From Apricaphanius iberus (taxonomy: Eukaryota; Chordata; Actinopteri; Cyprinodontiformes; Aphaniidae): a DNA stretch of 64,000 bases. The stretch covers positions 127,001 to 191,000 of the forward strand of contig JAPXFQ010001399.1 of NCBI GenBank assembly GCA_028564705.1, given 5' to 3'. Each line of letters starts with the position of its first letter. Position 1 is the first letter of the stretch. Of the stretch, positions 31,058 through 42,795 are shown piece by piece. The notes below the pieces were generated by a model. It did not search any database and was not told where the DNA came from. It saw only the letters and a program-made list of their open reading frames with translations. Position numbers and translations under genes: made by a program.

Positions 31058-33865
31058 ATGCGGGTTGGTTCTTATAACTGTCGTGGGCTACGCCTTGGCC
31101 AAAACACTGGAGATAAAGTCCGACGTGCTGCAGTTGACAATCTGTTGCAAAGTTGTGACGTTTTATGTTTGCAAGAAACGTTTTTATCTAAACAGGACCT
31201 AGGAAAATTGAACTTTTTTAATGACAACTTCCTTGGAGCAGGAGAGTCGACTACTGACTTATCAATGGGAATAGTGAGAGGAAGAATAGCAGGGGGCGTG
31301 GCTATCATGTGGCACAAAAAGTTAGACTCTATGATAAATATTATTAGACTTGAAGCTGACTGGTGCATTGCCGTAGAGATACGAATGAACAACAAACACT
31401 TTACTATCCTCAATGTGTACATGCCATATGAATCACAACAAAATGAAGAGGAATATTTGAGTCGACTTGCTTTTATAAATTCTTTTATCTTACAAAATCT
31501 ATCCACAAGTGTATATGTAGTGGGTGACATGAATGCTGACCTGTCAGACAAAGATTCCATGTTTGCCAAGCATATGCTGCAGTTTTGTGATGATAATAAG
31601 ATTGTGCTATCTACCCAAAGGCTCTTACCTGCAGAAAGCTACTCTTACATAAGTGAGACGTGGCATTCTACATCATGGCTTGACCATTGTCTTAGCACTG
31701 CTGATGCTCATGCTAGTATAAAATCAATGGAGATTGTTTATGAGGCAGTTATGTCTGATCATGTCCCTGTGGTGATGGTACTTGACTGTGATAGTCTCCC
31801 TGAAATGTCACAAGAGGTCAATAGTGATGTTAAGGCTAGGTTGGACTGGTCTAAGCTAACAAAGGAAGATGTGATGTGTTACCATGGTAGAACTGATGGT
31901 TTTTTAAGGAATGTATTTTTACCCAGAGATGCCATTTTGTGCTCTGATGTAAATTGTCATGATAATTCTCACTGTAAGGACCTCTGTTCTATGTATAATT
32001 GTATTGTAGGAGCTGTATATGAGGCCAGTAAGCCATGCCTAACTTACTCAAGTAAAAGACAAAGAATTAGGCCAGGATGGAACAAGTATGTGTCTGCTCA
32101 TCATGCTCAAGCTAAAAGTGCATACAAGGCCTGGGTATTGGCAGGTAGGCCCAGAGAGGGGCCCCTCCTGAACCACAAAAAGCTTACCAACGCGAGGTAT
32201 AAATATGCAGTTCGTTATATCAGCAAATATGAGCAAGTAATGAGAGCTGAATCTATGGCTGAGAAGCTTCTTGGAAGCGATGTTACTGGCTTCTGGAAGG
32301 AGGTGAGAGCAATGAACAGGGTCAGTACTTTGTTACCAACTGCAGTTGAAGGAGTATCTGGAACCGATAAAATAGCTGAGATGTGGAAGGAACATTATTC
32401 TGAACTATTCAACTGCGTAAAAAGTGATATTTACCAAGTTGGCACTGTTGCCAAGAGTGACACTGTGGGAATCACATGTTGAGAAGTGAAACAAGCAATT
32501 ACACAGCTCGCTGATAACAAAGCAAGTGGCTTAGATCAGATTACTGCAGAGCACCTCAAATTTGCAAGTCCTAGGGCTGCGGCTCTTCTTGCAATCTGCT
32601 TCACAGGCTTTATGACTCATGGTCTATTGCCACACTCCATGTTGTCTGTTAACTTGGTGCCTGTCATCAAGGATAAAGCTGGTAAGGTGGGGAGCTTGGA
32701 TAACTATAGACCAATTGCTTTAGCCAGTGTGTTATCCAAAGTCCTAGAAAGAATTTTACTTGATAAACTAAGCAGTCATATTAATACCACTGACAACCAG
32801 TTTGGGTTTAAGGCTAAACATGGTACTGACATATGTATCTATGCCCTGAAGGAAATGGTTGGAAAGTATAAAAAACAGAACTCGTCAGTTTTAATCTGTT
32901 TTATTGATGCATCCAAGGCTTTTGATAGGGTCAATCATTTTAAGTTGTTCACAAAGCTCAGACAAAAAGGTGTGCCAAACAGCATAATTAGGATTCTGGC
33001 ATATTGGTATACCAATCAGAGCATGCAGGTTAAGTGGGGGAATACAATCTCTACACCATTTAGAGTGGGTAATGGGGTCCGCCAGGGGGGTTTACTCTCA
33101 CCTGCTCTTTTTAATATATATATGAATGACCTATCTCATCAGCTAGGAGCCATTAATACAGGATGTATGGTTGGCAACACCCTTGTAAACCACCTACTGT
33201 ATGCCGATGATTTGGTTATTTTTTCTCCCAGCAGTGCGGGGCTTCAAGAGATGCTGAACATATGTACTGAGTATGGTGCTAAATTTGATGTTAAATACAA
33301 TAGTAAAAAGAGTGTTGTGCTGATCTGCAAAACAAAAGGAGATAAGGAGTTAATATTTCCAATCTTTCACCTTGCAGGGCAAGCTTTAACTGTAGGTAAT
33401 AAAACAAAATACTTAGGACACATTATCACAGATCAAATGTGTGATGACGATGACATCTATAGGCAACGCCGCATGTTATATGCGCAAGCTAACATGTTGG
33501 TTAGGAAATTTCACATGTGCTCTGATCAAGTTAAGATTAGCCTGTTTAAAGCATACTGTACTCCTTTGTATACTGCCCATTTATGGACTAGGTTTACAAA
33601 GTCTAGTATCCAGAAGCTCCAGATTGCTTACAATGATGGGCTGCGAATACTGCTTAAAAAACCTAGGTGGAGCAGTGCAAGTGAATTATTCTGTAGGGTA
33701 GGAGTCAACACATTCCAAGCACTGCTGAGAAATCTAATATACAAATTCATCTGCAGAGTGAATGGTTCATGTAACCTTATAATTATGATGTTGTCAAACC
33801 CAAGTTTTAGTGCTGTGCGATACCAGTCATCTTTGTGGAAACACTGGTATCATTGCCTTTTTTAA
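31058..33865 (+). pseudogene. LINE ORF2 endonuclease-reverse transcriptase, one stop
   Basis: A 935-codon frame with a single TGA at 32480-32482 (codon 475). The endonuclease comes first: MRVGSYNCRGL, LCLQETFL (catalytic Glu), LNVYMPYE, VVGDMNADL, TSWLDHCLS and SDHVPVVMVL. Reverse transcriptase follows the stop: KASGLDQITAEHLKFA, NYRPIALASVLSKVLERIL, FGFKAKHGTD, CFIDASKAFDRVNHF (first Asp), GNGVRQGGLLSPALFNIYMN and HLLYADDLVIFSPS with the catalytic YADD intact. A thumb region follows. The start at 31058 overlaps nothing and lies five bases after ORF1. All catalytic blocks are preserved; only the nonsense codon separates the two enzymes. Confidence 0.88.
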
Positions 33866-33954
33866 CTGTTCTGTTGTATGTCTATGTGCTGCCTATGTAT
33901 ATTTATTGGACCATGAGTCTGGAAATAAAGTTGATTGATTGATTGATTATACAA

Positions 33955-34570
33955 AAAACACAGATCAGTAGTAATCAACAATAATAATAATAACCATCAC
34001 AAAATAACCTAGGAAATAAAAACTTTAAAAATAGCAATATAATTAATAATAAAACTGCAACCTCAGTCATAATCAGGTAAACTTCACTACTCACAAAATA
34101 TGCTATGAAAACAAATCACACAAGAATCAAACATTTATAATCTCCCCCCTTTTCATAAAGAAATATGAATAAATAAAAATTTAATAAAATGAAAGAATAC
34201 TGCAAATGAATAACTCAACTGGACTTGAGCAAGAAAGAAAGAAAGAAATTTTATCAAACTAGTGAATTGGTGCAAAAGAAGTTGTGGTTTTTCAAAGGGA
34301 AATATAGATATTTGGCTATTAAAAGTTAAAGGGAGTGCGTATGGCAGTCAATGAGATAAATAATTTATGGAAAATAATTATTTTTCAGGGCACCGTGTAT
34401 TTCTAGGAATTATTGATAGCCAAATATGTATATTCATCAGTCTCTAATATAGTCTAGCACCTGCCCAGCTAGGGCCGAGATGAAAACATAAAGGAATGAG
34501 TTCTTAGCATGTATTGGAACATAAGCTTTGCTAAATGTATGTGTGCAAAATAAATAACAATAGTGACTGT
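33955..34570. other. interior of LTR element, unassigned
   Basis: AT-rich with short AATAAT runs and a GAAA microsatellite-like stretch near 34230-34250. No coding motif. The - strand of 34145-34160 reads GAAAAGGGGGGAGA, a second purine tract that could belong to an older LTR unit. Confidence 0.4.
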
Positions 34571-34588
34571 AGAAATTACGAAAGTTTA

Positions 34589-36292
34589 GTTTCGTAATCG
34601 AAAGTACAGTGTACGTATGGGGGGTATGAATGAGGGTATAGCGTCCTTTTTTCGTATGTCCTGTATTTGTAAGAATGTGTACACAAGAAAGGGAGGGTAC
34701 GTATGAGTGTCTCTGTCTGTCTATGTCTACCTGTCAGGTTGGGTGTTTGGCTGCTCTCTGGCCTGATGCATCTTCTTCCCTCCCCGTCACTCCCCGTCGG
34801 TGATGGTTGCTCCTGCCCGCTGGTTGATGATGACTCTCGATGCCTGGGGCTGGGGGTCCCGGTTGCGGCCCGGCTCGGTCCTGGTGCATGTCGGGCGGGT
34901 CCTGGGTGGTCCGGTGTGTCGGGCGGCCGCTGTTTCGGGCCGATGTCCTCCTTGGATTGACTGGGGCACCTCTTATGGGGGTGCCGGGTTTGTAGAATAG
35001 GTTGGTGCCGTCCGGTGGATCGGTGGGGACCGTGCCTGGCGCCCAATCCTCCTGCCGGTTCCAGGACTTCAGCTGGCTGGTCTGTTCGCCTGGTGGGGCT
35101 GTCCGGCATTGGCTGGGCCCCTGATCTTGGCGCCCCACGTGGGGCGGGATCTGGACCCTGGAGCTGGAAGATCTGGATGTCCAGGTGCCGGCTGGGCGCG
35201 GCCTGGGGAGGGCGTACATCCGCTGTGGCTCCCTGGCGTGTGGATGTGTGGGGGCGGGCCGGGTTGTTGGCGGTGGGTACTGGTCCGGGGTGGCGGCGGC
35301 GTGTGTTGTCCGTCGGTTGGCTGCGGGTCCTCCTTGCCTGCGGCGGCGGCGGGGGACCCTTGTCGGCTGGTCACTGGTTGGGGCCCCGCTGGGGGGTGGG
35401 GTGCCCCTGGTCCCCGTGGCCTCCGGTTCCTGGTCCGGGCCCGCCCTGGCGTAGCCGGTTACCGGCGGAGCCCGTGGGCTCGTCACTGCGATCTCTCGGG
35501 CCCCAGCATCGCGGCTGGTGGGTGCTCCCCTGGGGCTTCCATCTGTTCCCCTCTTGGCGGGTGATCGACCCTGCGCTGATCCGCCTGTGGACTCTGTACT
35601 CTGTGGGACGCTGGATGCATACATCTCTTGCCTCCTCCATGTCTGTGCCGATTCCTGTAGGACGGATTGACGGTTCCTTACACCAGCTATCAATCACTTG
35701 CATGGGGAAACCTTATTCCGACCTGCATGCTCGCACACACATAGGTGTGGGGACATAGGTGAGGACGGACATATCTTAAGCTGAGGTTATCATCATTAGT
35801 TAGTTGTTCACAGGAGCTTACCAGAAACATTTGTATTATGTTCATTAATCAATGCTTGTGTGTAGTGAATGTGTAATTCTTTGTTTATTCTACCAGATCC
35901 GAACTATTGGTTTGGTTCTGTACACTTTGTTGTTTTTGTTTTGTATTACTGTTTCTCTGCCGTCCGGCAGAGGTGGAGGACTGGGATGTTTTCTTGTGTT
36001 CTTTATTTGCCTCCCTGTCTTGTGTCATCGGTTCGCCCCTCTGTTGGTCCGGTTTCTTTTCTTCACCTTCTTCCTTTCTCCCTTCTTGTCTCAGTTTAAT
36101 GTCCATGACGTCAGGAAATTGAACCCACAGTAATCACTAATAAAGATTTTTCATATACATCAAGTGGCGTACTACAGCGAAGCTGTAATACTCTGCTTGG
36201 GAAAGTAAAACTGTTGGGCTTGTACTTGGTACTCAGACACCAATTCTGAGTAGCATACTGCTAGACAGGACACGTTAAAAAAAAAAAAAAAA
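34589..36292 (+). mobile_element. L1-type LINE 3' tail insertion, 18-bp TSD, poly(A)
   Basis: Exact 18-base copies of AGAAATTACGAAAGTTTA lie at 34571-34588 and 36293-36310. The insert ends in a run of about 16 A. These are hallmarks of target-primed reverse transcription. The body at 34730-35560 is strikingly G/C-rich and resembles the GC-rich 3' untranslated region after the L1/Tx1-like LINE at 61238-61560. Later comes an AATAAAGATTTTTC signal near 36140, then about 120 bp more before the A-tail. I read it as a 5'-truncated L1-type insertion consisting only of 3' untranslated sequence. Several long open frames in the GC-rich part, on both strands, are compositional artefacts. Confidence 0.83.
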
Positions 36293-36310
36293 AGAAATTA
36301 CGAAAGTTTA

Positions 36311-37368
36311 TTTACAAAAAAAATAAGAAAAACATTTTAATCACCAAACTAGAAAAAGAGCACTACTGATTAAAATAAATGAATAGTTAAAAATAAAAGA
36401 ACACAAAAAGTTGAATATGTACTAAGATGAGAAACCATGAATTCTGATTTATGCTTGGAGGGATCTGGATGCTATTAGAATGAAAGCTAAATTTGTTTAC
36501 CAATTGTAATTAGTTTAACTAATTAGAACCAATAATTTATGTGTACCGATAAACAATGTGAGGAAAAATAACATTATTTGGATCAAGAAATATTTGTTTA
36601 AAATTATCTGGATAAGAAGTCATTGATTTTTGAGAACTTACTTTTATTCACTGGTTGGTCGCTGAAGTAACAATCTAATTCCAGTGTTTTGACACATAAG
36701 GGGTCTCAAACACAGCTAATAAGACTAGTTTCTGTTCTTAATCTTCTCTGAACTGATCTTTATTTGAGCACCTCTGATTGTCTCTTCATTGAGTGCTGGT
36801 CTAGGCCAACACATGGCAAATCTTAGCGTAGCTCCCTGTAACACACATGGCCATTTAGAGCTGCTTAAAATACATGTATTAAACATTTTACAAAAAGGGG
36901 GGAACTCCTGTCTGATTAAGTAACTCAAATTACAGGATTTAAAACGACTCTTTGTGGGGAAAAGTCTTTTAAAAACTCTGATTAAAGTTTTAGGCTGAGG
37001 GGCCTGTATTTCCCAAAGATTGCACAATGAAAACTTATAGAAGTTAACAACAAAAACGAAACACCTTTAAAATTAGGTATTCTATTCTAACTCTGCCCAG
37101 ACAGACCTTATGAGCGATTAAAGTTTCCAGTTTTCTCCGTGGTTCATGACGAAGTGGGAATCAGGTGACATTAGCCAGCAGGCCATCCATGGGTGCTAAG
37201 CTAGTTAGCAGGCCAGTAGCGCCAGAGGCTTGGGATCCCTCTCTGGCTCAGCTACATAGCATATCGGGGATGCAGTTAGCTCGTCCTCCGATTTGCTAAG
37301 CAGTGGTCAGCACCAACTTTCTTTCACTAAGCAGTACATTTTGGCAGTTTCCAGCATGCCAATTCTTG
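36311..37368. other. interior of LTR element, unassigned
   Basis: No protein motif. A purine run AAAAAGGGGGGAAC occurs at 36891-36904 on the + strand. A GCTAAGCTAGTTAGC-rich stretch sits at 37190-37290. It may contain the leader of the putative LTR that begins at 37388. Confidence 0.4.
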
Positions 37369-37386
37369 TTGACTCTGTGGCGCCAA
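37369..37386 (-). promoter_or_regulatory. putative primer-binding site of another LTR unit
   Basis: On the - strand this is TTGGCGCCACAGAGTCAA. It starts with the TGG expected opposite a tRNA CCA end and lies one base from a TGAATGCGG… boundary at 37388. It shares TTGGCGC with the site at 45835-45852 but then differs. Confidence 0.45.
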
Positions 37387-37387
37387 T

Positions 37388-37700
37388 TGAATGCGGCTTT
37401 TGCTGGTTCAGGCCCGACTGCATGCGGCTTTCGGCTCCCGGATATCAGCGTACACCAGTCTGAAACTCAGAGGGGGGGGGGGGTTATCGGCTATTGAGGA
37501 TCAAAGTGTTTCGTTTAGCAATATTTAGGATTCACCTGGGAGTCTTTGGGTCTCTTGAAACGAGCCTCGTCACCAGCGAGGGTAGGTAGTTGCTTTGGTC
37601 TCCCCTGGGGCAAACCTGGCCCATGGCTTGCGTGAGAAGGAGAGGGTCTACCCTCTGTCAACCCTATGAGGCTGCGGCTGTATTTATACCCCCCCACACT
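37388..37700 (-). repeat. putative LTR fragment with TATA box
   Basis: Inferred from the adjacent primer-binding-like sequence and from GGGGTATAAATACAGC on the - strand (TATA at 37681-37690), which would drive transcription towards 37388. No matching second LTR was found in the window and the upstream end is not defined. It could instead be a leader part of the surrounding element. A G/C homopolymer (about 11 G) lies near 37472. Confidence 0.4.
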
Positions 37701-40205
37701 TCCTGTGGGACTAGAGTGCAGATTAGTGCCACCCGATAGCAAAAAACTCAAACGTGTTAAAATATGTGAATAAGAGAAACCTTGTATAAATGGTGTATTA
37801 TTTACTAGAATTGTGTCTAAATCCAAAGAAACCAAAAACAAACGGACAATAAAATCAAATCTACAATTTCAACAACAAATAAAACATTCAGTCTTCCTTT
37901 CCAAAAAAAGACAGTACTTAAATGGGGAATACTATCTGCAGGGGCATTATCCCATACTTATCAATACTGTTTGAAAACCAAAAAAATAAATAGTGGCTAG
38001 TGGTCAGTGTCTCTGTCATTTTACTTTTTTCAACAAAAAACAAAACAACACAACAATAATTCTGCAAATTATTGTTGACAATAATTCTGCAAATTATTGT
38101 CAACAATAATTCTGCAAACATTCAAACAATTTTGGATCAAATTCTATTCTCTGAAGCTTTGAACAAAATAAAATCTAATCTACCCTCAAACAAAGGATAT
38201 GCTCCAAAGACACTTGTCCATGCCTTTGTCCAGGGGTCTGCTGTGATATGGACGGTAGAGACGGTTCTATACTCTCCTGCATCTGACCCTGTTGATACGA
38301 TGGTCACTTCAGCCTGGAGAAATAGAACAGCCAAATTAAGAACCAGTTTGATTACATTCTGGTTCAGTTTAATCCCTGAAAAAAAAGAACAATTCCAGGC
38401 AATTTCATTAATTGATTTACTTAAGACTGAAGCATCTTACCTTTAATGAAAAGATATCATGCGCTTCATGTTGAAGTAGCAACAGACTATCATTGTCTAC
38501 CAGGAAGCAGAACGTTCTGGAACACGATGCAAGTGTTGTCGCAACAACACAGCGCTTCCTATAATCATCAATAAATGTTCTCCACGCATCACAAGATGTC
38601 TGAACTCCGAAGGACGCCACAAAGGCACCTATCACTTAGAGGTGCGGCTGGCTGCTCATAACATTCTGCTATCTTAGTTTCGGCTTCAAAAGGCAGAAAC
38701 ATATGGAAACAGTCACTCAGCCGATTATTTATCTTCCAACATCAGTAATCAAAACTGGATACTTCATCTCTCCTACTTCATTAGCCAGAGGAACAACTTG
38801 GTGATTCTGGATGTCTCTACTCACGAGGGCAGCAGCACACATCAGTTTATCAGAAAAAATTCATCTCTGCTACTTCTTTAGCTAGAGGAAATCAACATTT
38901 CTGAGGGACATCTCAGTCTCTATTCACGAAGGCAGCAACCCAACAGGCTTATTACTGCTAGTATTGATCAGCTCATCATAGCCAGTCTTTGAACAATGTG
39001 CACTCCAAACCTGGGCACAAAAGGGTCTAGATGCGGTCCAGACAGAAACTCAAGTGGCTCTCTATTTGAGTTACAGTACAGCATTAGCGTATTAGCATCA
39101 GTATTAGCATTAGCGCTAACGGCAATCATTGCTTAATAAGACCCAAACGCACCATGCCAAAAAAATAACAGGAAAGGCAGCAGACCAATTGCTAAAGGGG
39201 CAACTCCACCAGTGTGCTTGGCATGTTATAGCACGTTTTTAGCCTGTTTTATCACTCACTTCAAAACCATTCAAGGACAAGCACAATATATGTCCGTTAC
39301 AAACCAGGCACGCCCCACGGAACATTGGTCTGCAACAAGTCTTTCAGACAGCGTTCAATACAGAAAAGAAAAAAAATCACAGCTTTCACCAGCTGAAGAC
39401 AAAGACTGTTGACCCACTGTCCAAATGGGTCAAAAACCAGACCTTCTATTTTCCCAGCCAAAATCAGACTAGTAAGCTATTCCCTCAGCTCCCTGGACGG
39501 AAAATATGCCTCTATTTTGCTTTCTGCAGAATGTATTTTTCTTTTTTTTTCTTTTATTATTATTACATTTTTATTCCTATTTTCAATTCATTGACTATTT
39601 TTTTCATGTTATTTTAATTATATTTTAAACTCTCTCTGATTCAATCGTCACTCTGTCTTGATTCACGGCTCTGAGCTCTGATTGGTTAGATTTCGTTTTA
39701 AAACCGACTTTTACAAAAAAAATCTTAAAATGAAATTAAAAGGTATCAACTTTCACTAATGTCGAGTAAGATGCCAGAGAATTGCTTTTTAAGGGGAAAT
39801 TAAAGTTAATTTTCAGACGCGTTGGCAGGAAGGGACATCGCCAGTCAGACATTGCTTACTGTGTAGAAGCAGGAAGTAGATTCTTTTCGGTTTTTCTCAC
39901 GTTTTGACATAAATTTACGAAATTTTACGGATTTATTTTTCAATCGACAGGCAACTTCAATTGGAGACATTTATAAGACCCTTATGGATCGAAAAGGATG
40001 TTTTTTTTTTATCGAGATGGAGCAAGTTTATCAACCGAAACATCCAGAAAGTAAGCTTTTATGTTAAATGTTGACTGAAATTTTGGTATATTTTTATATA
40101 TTTTATCATTACTTTTATAGCTAAGCTTTTTTTAAGACTTCCCTAAAAGGAACCAATTTTATTTTGGTACCCAGAAACGAACGTATTTTAATATGTATGG
40201 ACATA
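37701..40205. other. unassigned sequence within LTR element
   Basis: Apart from the palindromic array at 38049-38117, no gene or element is recognised. A frame at 38120-38446 (+) reads smoothly (for example GYAPKTLVHAFVQGSAVIW) but matches nothing I know and may be chance. 39080-39125 contains GTATTAGCATTAGCGCTAAC-type repeats. Confidence 0.4.
38049..38117. repeat. palindromic tandem repeat
   Basis: CAATAATTCTGCAAATTATTGT occurs twice and a third time partially (CAATAATTCTGCAAA), spaced about 26 bp. Each unit is itself palindromic: GACAATAATT and AATTATTGTC flank CTGCA. It would form a series of small hairpins. Confidence 0.85.
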
Positions 40206-42289
40206 TTTCAATTCAATTCAGTTTATTCATATAGCGCCGTTTCACAACAGATGTCATCTCAAGGTACTTTACAAGGAGAGTAATTACAATACAATGTTTA
40301 ATGTAGGAAGTTAGGGAACCACAGAAGATTGCGTTGTGTAATTCTCAGCAATCCCTCACACTAAACAAGCATGAAGCGACAGTGGAAAGGAAAAACTTCC
40401 TTTTAACAGGAAGAAACCTCCGGCAGAACCAGGCTCAGCACAAGCGGTCACCTGCCGAGACCGTCTGTGGTTTGGAGAATACAGAACAGAGATACAGAAC
40501 GGAGACACAGAAAGAGCAACAGAACTTATGCAGAAGTTTGTTGCAGGACGTGGATAACTTTCCGTCACTGCAATGCCATCTTAGTCAGGATCGTCAAGCA
40601 GGGTGGGTCCTGAGCACCTACTATTAGAAGAGACTAATAGAAAAAAGGTTAGCACTTGAACTGACAAAACCATCATGCAGTTGGGGAGAAATAGAAGAGA
40701 TAGTAGGAACTGTCTCTAATAATGTCCTCCAACAGCCTAGCTTATAGCAGCATAGCTACTAACATTATTCTTTCTCCTAGCTACTAGGAGACCTAGCTAC
40801 TAAGACTCTCTACCTGGCTTACATTAATCTATCACTACCTAGCTACTCTACCTCTACCTATCTCTTCCTGGCTTTTGACACTATCTTTCTACTAACATTA
40901 ACCTGTCTCTTCCTAGCTACCTGTCTAACCTGTCTCTAACTACCTGTTAACCTGTCTCTAACTGTAAGCTTTGTCAAAGAGGAAAGTTTTAAGCCTGGTT
41001 TTAAAGATAGACAAATTGTCTGCTTTACGAACCAGCCCTGGGAGCTGGTTCCATAGGAGGGGAGCCTGATAGCTGAAATGTCTGCCACCCATTCTACTTT
41101 TAGAAATCTTAGGAACTACGAGTAAACCTGCAGTCTGAGAGCGAAGTGCTCTGTTAGGAACATATGGAACAATCAGGTCTCTTATGTATGATGGAGCTAG
41201 ATTATTAAGAGCTTTATATGTCAGAAGGAGGATCTTGTATTCTAGATCTCACTGGGAGCCAGTGAAGAGAAGCTAAAACAGGGGAAATGTGATATTTTTC
41301 TTTAATATTCATCAGAATCCTAGCAGCAGCATTTTGGACTAACTGAAGACTTTTAATTGTATTCTGTGGACTATCTGATAATAAAGAGTTACAGTAATCC
41401 AGCCGTGAAGTAACAAAGGCATGGACTAGTTTTTCAGCATCACTCCTGAACAGGATGGTTCTAATTTTTGCAATACTCCTAAAGTGAAAAAAGGAAATCC
41501 TAGAGACTTCTTTAATGTGAGATCTAAACGACATATCTTGGTCAAAAATAACACAGAGGTTCTTTGGATTATTACTGACGGCTAATTTAACGCCTTCCAG
41601 GTGAACAGCTTGACAAAGTAGTTTCTTTTTCAGAGCTTCTGGTCCAAAGACGACAACTTCTGTTTTATCAGAATTCAGAAGCAACAAGTTTAGAGTCATC
41701 CAAATTTTTATGTCTTCCAGACATACCTGTAGTCTACTTAATTGATTGGATTCAGCAGGATTTATGGACAGATATAGCTGTGTATCATCTGCGTAACTAT
41801 GGAAATTTATCCCATGCTGCCTAATTATTTTACCAATAGGAAGCATATATATAGTAAAAAGAATCGGCCCAAGCACTGAACCCTGTGGTACTCCGCGAGT
41901 AACTATTGAGGTTGAGGAAGATTTATCATTTACCTCAGGGGTCACTAACTGGCGGACCGCGGTCCGTATACGGACCCAGACGCCAGGTCATGCGGACCTA
42001 GTCCAGGACCCAGATCCGAACCCGACGCGAAACCAAAACACTAGCGGGGCGCCCTATTTTTAATTGCGCAGCTCTTTCCGTCTTTACGGTCCGTCTTTAC
42101 GCTTGTGAATGGGGAAACCTACACACCAATCATGTGCGAGTTATACAACCCATGTGATACCACACAGCCAATATAAATGCATTCTGAATGACAGCGCTGT
42201 GCCGTACATGTCAACAAACGTCTTCGAATTTCAGTGGAGGTTGACAGGAAAACTAAAAGTTAAGAGAAAGACGAGAAATTTGAAAAGGT

Positions 42290-42790
42290 GAGAAAAGTAA
42301 AAGAGAGAAGAGAAAAAGACGGAAGTGAAAAAAATTAAGAGGGAAGAAGCAGACGAGTAAGAGGAAGAACGAGGGGAGAAAAAGACGAGGGATACGAAGA
42401 AAAAGAAGAGCCGAGGGAGACGGAGAAAAGAGGAAAAAAGACGAGGGAGATGGAGAAAAAGAGGAGAAATAGCCGAGGGATACCAAGAAAATAGGAAAAA
42501 AGACGAGGCAGATGGAGAAAAAGAGGAGAAATAGCCGAGGGATATGAAGAAAATAGGAAAAAAGACGAGGGAGAAAAAGAGGAAAAATAGCCGAGGGAGA
42601 CGGAGAAAAGAGGAAAAAAGATGAGGGAGACGGAGAAAAAGAGGAGAAATAGCCAAGGGATACGAAGAAAATAGGAAAAAAGACGAGGGAGACGGAGAAA
42701 GACTAGAAAAAAGACGAGAGAGGCGAAGAAAACGAGGGAGACAAATATAGGAGAGAAAAACCAGAGGGAGAGGAATAAAAAGAGGGAAAA
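42290..42790 (+). repeat. purine-rich minisatellite (~64-bp unit)
   Basis: About 500 bases almost free of T on this strand. A unit resembling GACGAGGGAGACGGAGAAAA + GAGGAGAAATAGCCGAGGGA + TACGAAGAAAATAGGAAAAA is repeated four to five times with variation. It lies upstream of the BED-finger coding segment within the hAT element. The opposite strand is open for 250 codons simply because of the composition. Confidence 0.85.
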
Positions 42791-42795
42791 GATAA

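Larger units (their letters stand above)
29794..33946 (+). mobile_element. nearly intact two-ORF LINE with 8-bp TSD
   Basis: The element is 4153 bp. It is flanked by TTATACAA (29786-29793 and 33947-33954) and ends in a (TTGA)n tail after GGAAATAAAG. ORF1 begins only 11 bases from the 5' end, ORF2 starts five bases after the ORF1 stop, and only one stop codon interrupts ORF2. This is by far the best preserved transposon in the window and so probably the youngest large insertion. The endonuclease/reverse transcriptase layout places it in the jockey superfamily (CR1/I group); I do not assign a clade. The very short leader could mean slight 5' truncation or a compact native leader. Confidence 0.85.

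Noticed and set aside
34576..35758. Several long open frames on both strands (up to 319 codons)
   Set aside because: All lie in the GC-rich L1-type 3' tail. Stop codons are rare in such sequence, frames overlap on both strands, and none shows a recognisable domain.
38120..38446. Possible host exon or small gene on the + strand
   Set aside because: The frame reads smoothly but has no recognised domain, no supported splice sites and lies within LTR-element sequence.
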